From Actinocorallia herbida (GTDB lineage: Bacteria > Actinomycetota > Actinomycetes > Streptosporangiales > Streptosporangiaceae): 64,000 bases of DNA. The stretch is taken from positions 8,122,001 through 8,186,000 of the forward strand of contig NZ_RJKE01000001.1 in assembly GCF_003751225.1 (NCBI RefSeq), written 5' to 3'. Positions 16,500-26,574 of this stretch are shown here, piece after piece. Positions within the stretch are counted from its first letter, which is position 1. Each line of letters begins with the position of its first letter. The position numbers and the translations under genes were made by a program. Under the pieces are notes generated by a model, which worked only from the letters and a program-made list of their open reading frames with translations, did no database searches and had not been told where the DNA came from.

Positions 16500-17366
16500 A
16501 TGCGGAACGCCATGCAGGTCTTCCGGCCGGTCAGAGATCTTCTGCCCGGCGACCACGCGTGGTTCCCCTACGCCTCCGACGAGGAGCAGGGTTGCGTCAT
16601 CGGCCCCTGGATCGCCGACGGCCTGGAGATCCGCGACAAGATCATCTATGTCACGGACGCCGAGCACTGGCAGCTCCCCGGCCTGTACGGGCATGACCTC
16701 TCCCACCAGGTACGGCTCGGCCTGCTCACCCTGATCCCGATCGGCGAGGCCTGCCTCACCAAGGGCATGTTCGACCCGAACAAGCTGCTCGGCACCCTCG
16801 CCGACGAGATCGCCAAGGCGGAGGAACAGGAGTTCCGCGGCATCCGCATCACCGCGGAGAACTCCTGGGCCCTCGCCCAGCCGTTCGGCGACTCCCGGAT
16901 CGACTTCTGCGAGCAGCGCCTCAACGCCAGGGTCGCCCCGAGCGTCTCGGTCACCGCGATCTGCCAGACCGACGTGCGGCAGTGCCGCGGCGGCCAGTAC
17001 GGCCTCCTGGACTCCCACCACGAGGTCAGGGTCCTGCCCAACCCCGACTTCGACGACCCGCAACTCACCATCACGCGCACGTTCCGACCGGTCGGCCTCC
17101 ACCTGCGCGGCGAGATCGACGACTCGCGCCGCATCCGCTTCGGCGAGGCGCTGGACAACCTCCCCCGCGAAGCCGAGACGTTCGAACTCGACCTCGCCGA
17201 GGTCACGTTCGTCAGCCTCGACGCGTTCAAGGAACTCACCGGGTTCACCCGCAGGCGCGGCCCCCGGTGCCGGGTCATCCTGCGCCACGTGGACCCGGTC
17301 GTGCGCTCCGTCATCGACGTGGTCGGCCGCACCAGGCTGCCCGGAATCGAGCTTGGTGACAGCTGA
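16500..17366 (+). CDS. MEDS-STAS signalling protein, copy 1
   Basis: 288-residue protein. The N-terminal about 165 residues form a MEDS (DcmR-type sensory) domain beginning PVRDLLPGDHAWFPY. The last about 95 residues resemble a STAS domain (LRGEIDDSRRIRFGEALDNL ... FELDLAEVTFVSLDAFKEL). The usual STAS phospho-acceptor segment (DS-S/T-G) is SLDA, so the serine phosphorylated in SpoIIAA-like proteins is missing. Its stop overlaps the next gene by one base (TGATG). Start ambiguous: ATG 16500 is given, ATG 16512 has AAGGA 11 nt upstream. Probable role is partner switching with the adjacent ATPase-domain protein. Confidence 0.75.
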   Translation: MRNAMQVFRPVRDLLPGDHAWFPYASDEEQGCVIGPWIADGLEIRDKIIYVTDAEHWQLPGLYGHDLSHQVRLGLLTLIPIGEACLTKGMFDPNKLLGTLADEIAKAEEQEFRGIRITAENSWALAQPFGDSRIDFCEQRLNARVAPSVSVTAICQTDVRQCRGGQYGLLDSHHEVRVLPNPDFDDPQLTITRTFRPVGLHLRGEIDDSRRIRFGEALDNLPREAETFELDLAEVTFVSLDAFKELTGFTRRRGPRCRVILRHVDPVVRSVIDVVGRTRLPGIELGDS

Positions 17367-18319
17367 TGTCTCTTACACACGCGGCCCTGCCCTATCCGGA
17401 CGATGAGGCGTTCCTCGCGGCGGCCGTCCCCTTCCTGCGCGACGGCGTCCGGGACGACGTGCCCGTCCTCGCCGTCACCGTCGGCAAGACCGATCTGCTG
17501 CGCCGCGAACTCGCCGCGCACGACGGGGCGATCACCTACATCGACTCCGCCGCCTTCTACCAGCACCCCGCCCGGATCGTCGCGCGGATCCTCGACCTCG
17601 CCGAGCGCGAGACGGGGTCGGGCGGCGGCATCCGGCTGCTGGGCGAGCAGATGTGGGACGCCCGCACCCCGCTGGAGAACCAGGAGTGGCAGCGGGTGGA
17701 GGCGCTCGTCAACCTCCTGTTCGCCGACACCCGCGCGCACATCCTGTGCGCCTACGACCGGCGGCTGCCCGAGCACCTCCTGCGCACCTCGAAGCTCACC
17801 CACCCGGAGCTCGCCGAAGGCACCGAGCGCAGGCCGAACCCCGCCTTCCAGGACCCGCACGACTATCTGTCCTCGGCCGACCGCCAGCCGCTGGAGCCCG
17901 CGCCCCGCGACTCCGCGCTCGTCGCCGTCCGCTCCCGCGACCTGCGCGACCTGCGCGCCCTCGTCAGCGTGCACGCGCGGCGGCACGGCCTCGGCGGCGC
18001 GCTCCTGCACCAGCTGCTCGTCGCGGTCACCGAGGTCGCGACCAACGCGCTCGACCACGGCGAACCCCCGGTGACGCTGCGGATGTGGCCCGAGGCCGGC
18101 GGACTCGTCTGCGAGGTCTCCGACGAAGGCACCTGGGCGCCCGACGGCCCCGAGCACACCGGACACGTCCCGCCCCGTCCGCACGAGCGGGCGAAGCTCG
18201 GGCTGTGGGCGGTGCGGATGCTCTCGGGCGCGGTCCAGGTGCGCACCGGCCCGCACGGTACCCGGGTGCGCATCCACGCCCCCGTCTGCCGGGCCGACGG
18301 ACTGCGCCTCCCCGTCTGA
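17366..18319 (+). CDS. MEDS-HATPase anti-sigma-factor-like protein, copy 1
   Basis: 317-residue protein. N-terminal MEDS-like sensor (about residues 1-170, LPYPDDEAFLAAAVPFLRDGV ... AYDRRLPEHLL) and a C-terminal GHKL ATPase of the RsbW/SpoIIAB type: N box VTEVATNALDHG, G1 box CEVSDEGTW, G2 box KLGLWAVRML. No histidine-phosphorylation domain is present, so it is an anti-sigma/regulatory kinase type, not a classical sensor kinase. Translationally coupled to the MEDS-STAS gene. No sigma factor gene is nearby, so the target is unknown. Confidence 0.8.
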   Translation: MSLTHAALPYPDDEAFLAAAVPFLRDGVRDDVPVLAVTVGKTDLLRRELAAHDGAITYIDSAAFYQHPARIVARILDLAERETGSGGGIRLLGEQMWDARTPLENQEWQRVEALVNLLFADTRAHILCAYDRRLPEHLLRTSKLTHPELAEGTERRPNPAFQDPHDYLSSADRQPLEPAPRDSALVAVRSRDLRDLRALVSVHARRHGLGGALLHQLLVAVTEVATNALDHGEPPVTLRMWPEAGGLVCEVSDEGTWAPDGPEHTGHVPPRPHERAKLGLWAVRMLSGAVQVRTGPHGTRVRIHAPVCRADGLRLPV

Positions 18320-18330
18320 CGTGAAGGTTC

Positions 18331-18354
18331 TTCCTCCCGCAAGAGGAACTTTTC
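18331..18354 (+). terminator. Short hairpin between the two MEDS modules
   Basis: TTCCTC (18331-18336) pairs with GAGGAA (18343-18348), followed by CTTTTC. It lies just after the first MEDS pair and may end that transcript; the stem is only 6 bp. Confidence 0.3.
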
Positions 18355-18487
18355 AGATACCCGGAGGAAGAAATCCACAGAACCGGTCACTCTGCCCGCG
18401 AGGTTCCGTCCGGCGGCGTAGTCTGGTCGACACCAACGGCTACCACAGACGACCCAGCACGCACATCGCGGACCACCGCGGAGCACC

Positions 18488-19402
18488 ATGGACGTAACTG
18501 AGTACGGAACGCCTCGCCCCGGCTGGAGCACGGTCCGGTCGGTGGGCGACCTGCGCCCGGGCGACCACGCATGGCTCGCCTCCACCCACCCCGACGAGAA
18601 ACACCGCGTCATGGGCGACTTCGTCTTCGACGGGTTGAGCGCCGCCCAGCGCGTCGTCTGCGTCACCGACACGGCGCCGCAGTACCTGCCCGGCCTACTG
18701 GACAGGCACAACATCGACGCCAGGCCGTTCGCCGAGGCGGGACACCTCGAGGTGATCCCGTGGCGGCAGGCCTGCGCCCGGCATGGCCGCGCCGACCCCG
18801 AGATGCTCGGCAAGACCCTGGAACGCGAGATCCACCGCGCCTTCGAAGGCAGGTTCCGCGCGATCCGGATCACCGCCGACATGACCTGGGCGGCCGCCCT
18901 GCCCGGCGGTATGGAATTCATGCTGGCCTGCGACGGCGCGATGGAGTGCCTCGTCGGGCCCAGCACGCAGGCGATGGCCGTCTGCCAGGTAGACATGCGC
19001 GCCGCCCGTTCGGCGGACGCGCTCAACGCGTTGCAGAATCACCACGAGGTCCTAGTCGAAGTGAACCCCGATTACGACGACGGCGTGCTGCGCATGGTCC
19101 GCACCTACGCCCCGCACGGCCTGCGCCTCGAAGGCGAGATCGACAGCGCCCGGCACCCTGTCTTCACCAAGGCGCTGACCACGGTCAGCACCCCGCGCGC
19201 CGAGGTGCACCTGGAGCTGGGCAGACTGAAGTTCATCGACCTGGGAGCCCTGAAAATGCTCGGCGCACACGCGCTGGAACTCACCCGCGGCAACGGACTC
19301 GTCCTGGACAATCCGACCCCGGACCTCGAGAACGTCATCCGGATGGTGGGCTTCCACCTGTTCCCCGGCATCACCCGCGGCAAGGGCTGGAGGACGATGT
19401 GA
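18488..19402 (+). CDS. MEDS-STAS signalling protein, copy 2
   Basis: 304-residue paralogue of the 16500-17366 gene with the same order: MEDS domain (SVGDLRPGDHAWLAS) then STAS-like domain (LRLEGEIDSARHPVFTKALTTV ... LELGRLKFIDLGALKML). The phospho-acceptor position is again changed: DLGA replaces DSSG. Conserved blocks shared with copy 1 include FRAIRITAD, HHEVLVEVNPDYDD and the C-terminal MVGFHLFPGI. Its stop overlaps the next start by 4 bp (GTGA). Confidence 0.77.
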   Translation: MDVTEYGTPRPGWSTVRSVGDLRPGDHAWLASTHPDEKHRVMGDFVFDGLSAAQRVVCVTDTAPQYLPGLLDRHNIDARPFAEAGHLEVIPWRQACARHGRADPEMLGKTLEREIHRAFEGRFRAIRITADMTWAAALPGGMEFMLACDGAMECLVGPSTQAMAVCQVDMRAARSADALNALQNHHEVLVEVNPDYDDGVLRMVRTYAPHGLRLEGEIDSARHPVFTKALTTVSTPRAEVHLELGRLKFIDLGALKMLGAHALELTRGNGLVLDNPTPDLENVIRMVGFHLFPGITRGKGWRTM

Positions 19403-20328
19403 GCGGGAAGGAACTCCTGCACCAGGCGCTCCTGTACGGCAAGGACGAGGAGTACCTCGCCACCGCCGTCCCCTACGTCCGGGAGGGCCTGGCCGAGGAC
19501 GCGATGATCATCGCCGCGATCCCGCGCCGCTGCTACACCGCGGTCCGCGACGTGCTGGGCGACGTCATCTCCGTCTTCGCCCCGGCCGAGGACTTCTACC
19601 GCCACCCCGTCCGTACCATCGCCCAGTACATGGACATCGTCCGCGCCGCCGAAGGCCGCCCCGTCCGTGCCCTGGCCGAGGTCGCCTGGCAGGGCCGCGC
19701 CTCCTGGGAGGCCCGCGAATGGGGCCGCTACGAGTCCCTCGTCAACACGGTCTTCGACAATCGCGGCGTCAGCGTCATCTGCTCCTACGACCGCCGCGTC
19801 ATCGGTGAGGACATCGAGGCGGAAGCCCGCCGCACCCACCCCAAGCTCCTCGACGGCGGCCTCTTCCCCGCCTACAACGACGCCTACGAGCACACCGACC
19901 TCTACAACTCCCGGGTGGACAAGACCCCTCTGTCCCCCATCCCCGACAACGCGGTCCGCCGCGCCGTCACCTCCCCGGACCTCGCCGGCATGCGCGCCTT
20001 CGTCAAGGACCACTGCACCCGCATCGCCATGTCCCCCCTCGCCACCGGCCGCTTCGTCACCGCCGTCAACGAGATCGCCACCAATGCCCTCACCCACGGC
20101 ACCCCACCCGTCCAGATCACCTTCTGGCACACCGACGACCTGGCCTTCTGCGAAATAGCCGACATAGGTCTCTGGCACCCCGACGAACTGGAGAGCTACC
20201 TCCCCCCGGAGTCGGCCAACGCCCCGAGCTTCGGCCTCTGGAGCGCCCGCATGCTCGTCGACCTCGTCGAAATCCGCGCGGGCTACAACGGCACCCAGGT
20301 CCGCCTGCGCTCCAGCCTCACCGACTGA
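19399..20328 (+). CDS. MEDS-HATPase anti-sigma-factor-like protein, copy 2
   Basis: 309-residue paralogue of the 17366-18319 gene. MEDS-like N-terminus (LLYGKDEEYLATAVPYVREGL ... CSYDRRVIGEDIEAEA), linker, and GHKL ATPase with N box VNEIATNALTHG, G1 box CEIADIGLW and G2 box SFGLWSARML. Starts at GTG 19399, overlapping the MEDS-STAS stop. All ATP-binding boxes are kept, in contrast to the loss of the phospho-site in the partner STAS proteins. Confidence 0.8.
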   Translation: MSGKELLHQALLYGKDEEYLATAVPYVREGLAEDAMIIAAIPRRCYTAVRDVLGDVISVFAPAEDFYRHPVRTIAQYMDIVRAAEGRPVRALAEVAWQGRASWEAREWGRYESLVNTVFDNRGVSVICSYDRRVIGEDIEAEARRTHPKLLDGGLFPAYNDAYEHTDLYNSRVDKTPLSPIPDNAVRRAVTSPDLAGMRAFVKDHCTRIAMSPLATGRFVTAVNEIATNALTHGTPPVQITFWHTDDLAFCEIADIGLWHPDELESYLPPESANAPSFGLWSARMLVDLVEIRAGYNGTQVRLRSSLTD

Positions 20329-20647
20329 CGTCCTCCGGCCGCAGCCGCACCGACGCGGCGGGCGGGTCCCGGTCCGGATCCGAGGACGGGCTCACGAGCG
20401 AAAGAACCGACTTCCACAGGCTGGTGAAGATCGCCGGACGGTCCCGCGACCTCGCACGGCGTGCGCGCGCAGCCATCGCCCGAAGGGGTGCCGCCGGTTC
20501 GAACCATCGGTCAGGGTGATCGTCGGCGGCGGGTCCACCGCCTTCTTCCAGGATCTTCGATGACCTCCCCGGCCCGCGGTTCTCGCAGCGACCGGTGCCC
20601 GCCCCGCACCGGGATGACGGCCTCCATCGCCCAGCCCTCCGCAGACG

Positions 20648-20675
20648 CAGCCCGCAGCCCGCAGCCCGCAGCCCG
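20648..20675. repeat. Tandem heptamer (CAGCCCG) x4
   Basis: Four perfect consecutive copies of CAGCCCG inside the non-coding gap. Such short tandems can vary in copy number by slippage; no function is visible. Confidence 0.8.
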
Positions 20676-20772
20676 AGCGTGCCCGTCATTACGCCTCCCC
20701 GCGCATGATCCACCGAGCACTGATCGTGACATGGCGGGCATGATCAGACACGGGCGTTGTGCGGAGACGCGT

Positions 20773-20801
20773 CGACCCCGTCCTGGGGAGGGACGGGGTC
20801 G
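20773..20801. terminator. Hairpin downstream of rdgB
   Basis: CGACCCCGTC (20773-20782) and GACGGGGTCG (20792-20801) form a perfect 10-bp stem with a 9-nt loop, 18 bp beyond the rdgB stop. No T-run follows on the gene strand, so it is a probable rather than classical terminator. Confidence 0.5.
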
Positions 20802-20818
20802 GCGTGGAGAGCGGGAGG

Positions 20819-21418
20819 TCAGGCGCCCAGGGAGGCGGCCAGGGCACGGAAGGCGTGGCCTCGGTGGCTGAGGGCCGACTTCTCGTGGGGGGCCAGCTCC
20901 GCGGCGGTGCGGCCCTGGCCGGCGACCTCGAAGATGGGGTCGTAGCCGAAGCCGTTGGCGCCGCGGGGGGCGCGGATGACGCGGCCTTCCATGCGGCCTT
21001 CGAAGACCTCTTCGCGGCCGTCGGGGTGGACGAGGGCCGCGGCGCAGACGAAGTGGGCGGCGCGGTCGAAGTCCTGGACGTCGGCGAGCTGGTCCAGGAG
21101 GAGGTGGAGGTTCGCGCGGTCCACGCCCTCCGGCGCGGCCGTGCCGTAACGGCCCGACCAGCGGGCGGAGAGGACTCCGGGCATGCCGTTGAGCGCGTCG
21201 ACGCAGAGGCCGCTGTCGTCGGAGACCGCGGTCAGGCCGGTGTGGGCGGCGATCGCGCGGGCCTTGAGCAGGGCGTTGCCGGCGAAGGTCAGCTCGGTCT
21301 CGGGGACTTCGGGGGCGTCGGGGAAGGACTCCAGGCCGACGACGTCGAAGGCGGTGAGGAGATCACGGAGCTCGACGACCTTGCCCTGGTTGCGAGTGGC
21401 CAGCACCAGCGTCGTCAT
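20819..21418 (-). CDS. rdgB: dITP/XTP pyrophosphatase (RdgB/HAM1)
   Basis: 199-residue house-cleaning NTP pyrophosphatase hydrolysing dITP, ITP and XTP to monophosphates. Signatures: [16 protein letters not shown] at the N-terminus, [34 protein letters not shown] (metal/base site) and [10 protein letters not shown]. Start ATG 21418 overlaps the rph stop by 4 bp, so it is coupled to RNase PH, the standard actinobacterial arrangement. Confidence 0.97.
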   Translation of the reverse strand: MTTLVLATRNQGKVVELRDLLTAFDVVGLESFPDAPEVPETELTFAGNALLKARAIAAHTGLTAVSDDSGLCVDALNGMPGVLSARWSGRYGTAAPEGVDRANLHLLLDQLADVQDFDRAAHFVCAAALVHPDGREEVFEGRMEGRVIRAPRGANGFGYDPIFEVAGQGRTAAELAPHEKSALSHRGHAFRALAASLGA

Positions 21419-22134
21419 CGGGCGAGGGCTTCCTTCTGCATCATGGTGAGGTCGGCGCAGCCGAGCTGGGCCAGGTCGAGGAGCTGGTTGAGCTCCTCGC
21501 GCGAGAAGGGGACGCCTTCCGCGGTGCCCTGGACCTCGATGAGGCGGCCGTCGCCGGTGCAGACGACGTTCATGTCGGTGTCGGCCTTGACGTCCTCGGC
21601 GTAGCAGAGGTCGAGGCGGGCCTCACCCTCGACGACGCCGACGCTGATCGCGCTCACCGAGGTCAGCAGCGGGTCGCCCTTGGTGAGGCGCTTGTCGCGC
21701 ATCCAGGTGACGGCGTCGGCGAGCGCCACGTAGGCGCCGGTGATCGCCGCGGTGCGGGTGCCGCCGTCGGCCTGGAGCACGTCGCAGTCGATGGTGACGG
21801 TGTTGGTGCCGAGCGCCTTGAAGTCCACGCAGGCCCGCAGGGAGCGGCCGATCAGCCGGGAGATCTCCTGGGTGCGGCCGCCGAGCTTGCCCTTGACGGA
21901 CTCGCGGTCGTTGCGGGTGTTGGTGGCGCGCGGCAGCATCGCGTACTCGGCGGTCACCCAGCCCATGCCGCTGTCGCGACGCCAGCGCGGCACCGAGTCC
22001 TGGACCGAGGCGGCGCACAGGACCCTGGTGCCGCCGAACTCGACGAGTACCGAGCCTTCGGCATGGTCGAGCCAGCCGCGCTGGATACGGACATGACGGA
22101 GCTGGTCGTTCACACGACCGTCAGGGCGAGGCAT
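21415..22134 (-). CDS. rph: Ribonuclease PH
   Basis: 239-residue phosphorolytic 3'-5' exoribonuclease that trims tRNA precursors. Typical sequences: [63 protein letters not shown] and [19 protein letters not shown] (phosphate/metal residues). The start is the ATG at 22134; the longer upstream frame is not supported. Second gene of an MBL-rph-rdgB run. Confidence 0.97.
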   Translation of the reverse strand: MPRPDGRVNDQLRHVRIQRGWLDHAEGSVLVEFGGTRVLCAASVQDSVPRWRRDSGMGWVTAEYAMLPRATNTRNDRESVKGKLGGRTQEISRLIGRSLRACVDFKALGTNTVTIDCDVLQADGGTRTAAITGAYVALADAVTWMRDKRLTKGDPLLTSVSAISVGVVEGEARLDLCYAEDVKADTDMNVVCTGDGRLIEVQGTAEGVPFSREELNQLLDLAQLGCADLTMMQKEALAR

Positions 22135-22156
22135 ACCGCCCACCCTACCGCCGGGA

Positions 22157-22900
22157 TCAGAGCCGGTAGACGGCTCCGCTGCGGGCGAGGTCGATAGGTC
22201 CGGAGTAGTCCGCGTCCTTCGCCTCGACCATCGAGCGTTCCGAGTCGTTCCACGGCACCAGGTGGGTGAGGACGAGCCTTCCGGCCCCCGCACGGGCCGC
22301 GTACTCGGCGGCTTCGCGCGCGCTGAGGTGCAGGTCGGGCGGGTTGTCGCCGTCGAGGAAGGACGCCTCGCACAGGAAGAGGTCTACGTCGCGGGCGAGG
22401 TCGACGAGCACGTCGGTGCGGCCGGTGTCACCGGAGTAGGCGACGGACTTGCCGTTCGACGTGATCCGGAAGCCGTACGACTCGATGACGTGGTTGACGG
22501 GCCTGACCGTGATCTCGAACGGCCCCGCGTGCAGGGTCGGGGCGAGCGGGGTGAAATCAAAGGTGTCGGTCATGCCCGGGTTGATCGGCAGATCGTAGGC
22601 CTCGGCCATCCGCTTGTCGGCCGCCGGCGGCGCGTAGACCGGAATGCGCGGCTTCTCCCCCGCCGGACAGTACTTGCGCGCGACGTAGTAGCCGCACAGG
22701 TCCATGCAGTGGTCGGCGTGCAGGTGGGAGATGGCGATGGCGTCGATGCCGTAAAGGTCGTGGTGGCGCTGGAGCGCGCCGAGCGCGCCGTTGCCGAAAT
22801 CGAGGAGCAGCGAGTAGCCCTCGTCCTCGAAGAGATAGCAGGAGGCGGGGCTGTCCGGCCCCGGGAAGCTGCCAGAGCAGCCGATGACGGTCACCCGCAC
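22157..22900 (-). CDS. MBL-fold metallo-hydrolase (RNase Z-like)
   Basis: 247-residue metallo-beta-lactamase-fold hydrolase. The zinc motif is [13 protein letters not shown], with further ligands in [20 protein letters not shown] and LTHLVPWN. Starts with GTG at 22900. Located between murI and rph, the order seen in many actinomycetes. Relatives include tRNase Z-type and cyclic-nucleotide phosphodiesterases; the lack of a clear exosite arm leaves the substrate open. Confidence 0.85.
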   Translation of the reverse strand: MRVTVIGCSGSFPGPDSPASCYLFEDEGYSLLLDFGNGALGALQRHHDLYGIDAIAISHLHADHCMDLCGYYVARKYCPAGEKPRIPVYAPPAADKRMAEAYDLPINPGMTDTFDFTPLAPTLHAGPFEITVRPVNHVIESYGFRITSNGKSVAYSGDTGRTDVLVDLARDVDLFLCEASFLDGDNPPDLHLSAREAAEYAARAGAGRLVLTHLVPWNDSERSMVEAKDADYSGPIDLARSGAVYRL

Positions 22901-22925
22901 GGGGAGCTCCTCTACTGGCTGTGGG

Positions 22926-23750
22926 TCATGGGGTGAGGCGGAAGACGCTGGTGTCGGACGGGGACTCCACGTAACCGATCACCGGCCCTAGGAACCGTCT
23001 TCCTATCGCGGAGAACACGTCGGGATCGCCGGTCGCGCGGAACCGGTGGACGGGTGGGGCGGCGGCCTCCGCGCGGGCCATACCCCTGTCGTGCAGCAGT
23101 CGGTAGACGTCTTTTGCGGTCTCGTCGGCGCTGGAGACGAGGGTGACGCCGTCGCCTACCACGTAGGAGATCACCCCGGTCAGCAGCGGATAGTGGGTGC
23201 AACCCAGAATCAGAGTGTCACACCCCGCCTCGATGATGGGAGCCAGATAAGCGCGGGCGACGTCGAGCAGTTCGGGGCTCATCGTCACCCCCCGCTCGAC
23301 GAACTCCACGAATCTGGGGCAGGCGACACTGGTGAGTTCGATGTGCGGCGCGATCTCGAAGGCATCGTCGTAGGCGCGGCTGGTGACCGTCGCGTGGGTG
23401 GCGATGAGGCCGACCTTGCCGTTGCGGGTTGCGGCGACGGCCCGCCGCGCCGCGGGGAAGATCACTTCGACGACGGGGATTCCCGCGTACCGCTCGCGGG
23501 CGTCCCGCAGCATGGCCGAGCTCGCGCTGTTGCAGGCGATGACGAGCATCTTGACGCCTTCGCGGACGAGCTGGTCCAGCATCTCCAGGGCGTACTCGCG
23601 GACCTCGGCGATGGGCCTCGGACCGTAAGGCTGACGCGCCGAGTCGCCGAGATAGAGGATCGGCTCCCCTGGCAACTGGTCGAGGACGGCCCGTGCGACG
23701 GTGAGCCCGCCGAAGCCGCTGTCGAAGATTCCGATAGGCGCGTCTGACAT
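22926..23750 (-). CDS. murI: Glutamate racemase
   Basis: 274-residue cofactor-independent racemase producing D-glutamate for peptidoglycan. Two catalytic cysteines are visible: Cys73 in IACNSASS and the second in [24 protein letters not shown] at the N-terminus is diagnostic. First gene of murI-MBL-rph-rdgB on the minus strand; its upstream 72 bp are AT-richer and contain two ACATGT elements. Confidence 0.97.
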   Translation of the reverse strand: MSDAPIGIFDSGFGGLTVARAVLDQLPGEPILYLGDSARQPYGPRPIAEVREYALEMLDQLVREGVKMLVIACNSASSAMLRDARERYAGIPVVEVIFPAARRAVAATRNGKVGLIATHATVTSRAYDDAFEIAPHIELTSVACPRFVEFVERGVTMSPELLDVARAYLAPIIEAGCDTLILGCTHYPLLTGVISYVVGDGVTLVSSADETAKDVYRLLHDRGMARAEAAAPPVHRFRATGDPDVFSAIGRRFLGPVIGYVESPSDTSVFRLTP

Positions 23751-23822
23751 GACGCCCTAGGCTATGCGAACTGGCCGAAGCACATTGTGTGACGCTCAAT
23801 ACATGTGCCTGACATGTTGGTG

Positions 23823-24614
23823 TTACTTACGGGTACGGGCCCTGGCCGTCCGGGCGAGCTGTCGGCTCTGGGCCACCAGGGTGCCCGCGGAGTCCCAGAT
23901 CTCCACGTCCTCGTCGTTCCAGCCGTCCCGCACGAGCCGTCCCGAGCCATGGACGGTGAGCCAGCCGGGCGCGGGCAGGGCGCGCAGATGCCAGGTGAGG
24001 TCGACGGTCGGGGACCAGCCGGTGTGCCCGGTGTTGGCGACGACGGGGACGAGCGCGTCGAGGGCGATCGCGAGGACGTACGGGTCGGGGTCGGCGCCGT
24101 CGGCGAGCCGGAAGTAGGCGCGCATCTCGGGGCGGCCGCTGGGCTCACCGTCCAGCCAGCCCATGACCGCGGGGTCGAAGCGCATGTCGACCTGGGCGAC
24201 GAAGCCGCTGGTGTCGTGACCGGACGGGCGGCATTCCTCGACGGGCGGCATGGCGGGGCGTGCGCCCTGGTAGGCGGGCTCGGAGGCCGGGTCGAGGGTG
24301 CCGGTGGTGACCATGGCGTCGACGATCGGGCGGCCGTGCTGGGTGAGCGACACCCGCGAGGTGGCCGCGGTCCTGCCGGTCTTGCGGGTCTCGACGACGA
24401 TCTCGGCGGGGCCCGGCTGGCCGGGTCGCAGGAAGCTCGCGGCGGTCGTCAGGGGGTGGGCGTGCGGGGACTCGGCGACCGCGGCGCGCAGGAGCACGCC
24501 CATCAGGTAGCCGCCGTTGACCGCCTCGCCGAAGCTGTACTCCTCGGCCAGGCGAGCGGCGTACTTGCCTTCGCCCAGGGGGGTGACCGAGGTCGCCTCG
24601 TGGTAGGTCGTCAT
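23823..24614 (-). CDS. Acyl-CoA thioesterase family protein (TesB-like double hotdog)
   Basis: 263-residue predicted thioesterase. N-terminal hotdog with EEYSFGEAVNGGYLMGVLLRAA and TASFLRPGQPGPAEI; C-terminal hotdog with VVANTGHTGWSPTVDLTWHLR and the terminal WDSAGTLVAQSRQLA, which is typical of this family. It would hydrolyse acyl-CoAs in the cytoplasm; chain length unknown. Start at ATG 24614. Divergent from the DUF3825 gene with a 63-bp gap. Confidence 0.85.
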   Translation of the reverse strand: MTTYHEATSVTPLGEGKYAARLAEEYSFGEAVNGGYLMGVLLRAAVAESPHAHPLTTAASFLRPGQPGPAEIVVETRKTGRTAATSRVSLTQHGRPIVDAMVTTGTLDPASEPAYQGARPAMPPVEECRPSGHDTSGFVAQVDMRFDPAVMGWLDGEPSGRPEMRAYFRLADGADPDPYVLAIALDALVPVVANTGHTGWSPTVDLTWHLRALPAPGWLTVHGSGRLVRDGWNDEDVEIWDSAGTLVAQSRQLARTARARTRK

Positions 24615-24677
24615 GGCAGGTAAGCCTACATACCGCATAAATCTCGGACGAAAGCGAGATCCGTTAGCCTGGCCCCT

Positions 24678-25559
24678 GTGACGCTGCACGAGTCGAAGCC
24701 CTCGTCGTTCCCGGACTTCGGACGATTGCTGGGCGACCCTCCGTCCTCCGCCTCCGCCTCCGCCGCGCGCCCTGTCCGACCCGCCCGCGCGCTGTACGAA
24801 CAGGTGGAGATCGGCCCTCTGCGCATCGACGGGACCACCGTCGAGGACTGCTTCGACAGGCTGGCCCGGGTCGCCGCGCCCGAGCCGTGGACGGTCCACG
24901 GCAGGGACGAGACGTGGCTGCTGCGCGAGTACGTGGAGCAGACCTACGAGCGGCTGCACGCCCAGCGCCGGGTCGCGGTCGCCGCCGACGGATCGCGCAG
25001 CGTGTTCGACACCGGCCTCGTCACCACCGAGGACGCCACGGTCTACGGGCTGTGCCTGCCCGGCGTCAGCGCCGACGGCGCCCCCTGGGCCCTCCAGGGC
25101 TGGGTCGCCGAGGGCGATCCGCGGATCGCCGACCACTTCCCCGAGCCGCCCGGACGCGCCGATTACGCCGCCGACCCCTCCGAACTCGTCTACGACTGGC
25201 GGCACCCGCTCGTCGTGCATCCCCGCGCGCTGCTGGACAACCGGGAGTCGGTCGCGGTCCTGCCGGGGGAACTGCGCACCAACCCCTACCTCGCGGGCCT
25301 CGTCATGGAGGGCGCGGTGCGGCGGGCCGAGGAGCGGGCGCGGCGCGACCCGCGCTGGGCGGTGCCCGCCTGGGACCCGGCCGCCGAGAAGGTGCGGCTG
25401 CTGCTGCCGCTCGCGCTCAGCGCGCCCGACTCGGTGGACGTCGCCTTGGTCACGGCCCTCGACGGGCAGGTCTACCGGGGCACCGCGATCCTGGCCCTCG
25501 ATGTCGCGCGGGCCCGGGCCCGGCTCGTCTCACGGCTCGCCGACTGGATCGCCGCCTGA
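24678..25559 (+). CDS. DUF3825-like protein
   Basis: 293-residue protein starting at a GTG. Conserved blocks seen are VFDTGLVTTEDATVYGLC, ELVYDWRHPLVV, and the C-terminal LLLPLALSAPDSVDVALVTA, fitting the DUF3825 family. DUF3825 domains are thought to be nucleic-acid or nucleotide related, but no activity is established. Monocistronic, divergent from the thioesterase gene and ended by a hairpin at 25570-25599. Confidence 0.65.
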   Translation: MTLHESKPSSFPDFGRLLGDPPSSASASAARPVRPARALYEQVEIGPLRIDGTTVEDCFDRLARVAAPEPWTVHGRDETWLLREYVEQTYERLHAQRRVAVAADGSRSVFDTGLVTTEDATVYGLCLPGVSADGAPWALQGWVAEGDPRIADHFPEPPGRADYAADPSELVYDWRHPLVVHPRALLDNRESVAVLPGELRTNPYLAGLVMEGAVRRAEERARRDPRWAVPAWDPAAEKVRLLLPLALSAPDSVDVALVTALDGQVYRGTAILALDVARARARLVSRLADWIAA

Positions 25560-25569
25560 GAAAGGCGGA

Positions 25570-25599
25570 ACCCGCCGACGCGGTGCGCGCACGGCGGGT
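25570..25599. terminator. Bidirectional hairpin between DUF3825 gene and cysM
   Basis: ACCCGCCG (25570-25577) pairs with CGGCGGGT (25592-25599) across a 14-nt loop, between two converging genes. Confidence 0.5.
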
Positions 25600-25623
25600 C
25601 CTTGACGCCTCGGTGAAGCCCGA

Positions 25624-26574
<951 letters not shown>

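Larger units (their letters stand above)
20329..20818. other. 490-bp gap without a credible gene
   Basis: No frame here has recognisable domains or a supported ribosome site. The 131-codon frame on the minus strand has biased low-complexity composition and no similarity I recognise. The gap holds a 4x tandem heptamer and a hairpin near rdgB. It may be decayed sequence or hold a promoter for nothing obvious, since the genes on both sides point towards it (convergent). Confidence 0.5.

Noticed and set aside
20496-20505. GGTTCGAACC resembling a tRNA T-arm
   Set aside because: No acceptor or anticodon stem can be built around it; it is a chance palindrome.
20318-20713. 131-codon minus-strand ORF in the long gap
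   Set aside because: No similarity, biased Arg/Pro/Gly content, no ribosome site and overlap with the preceding gene's end.
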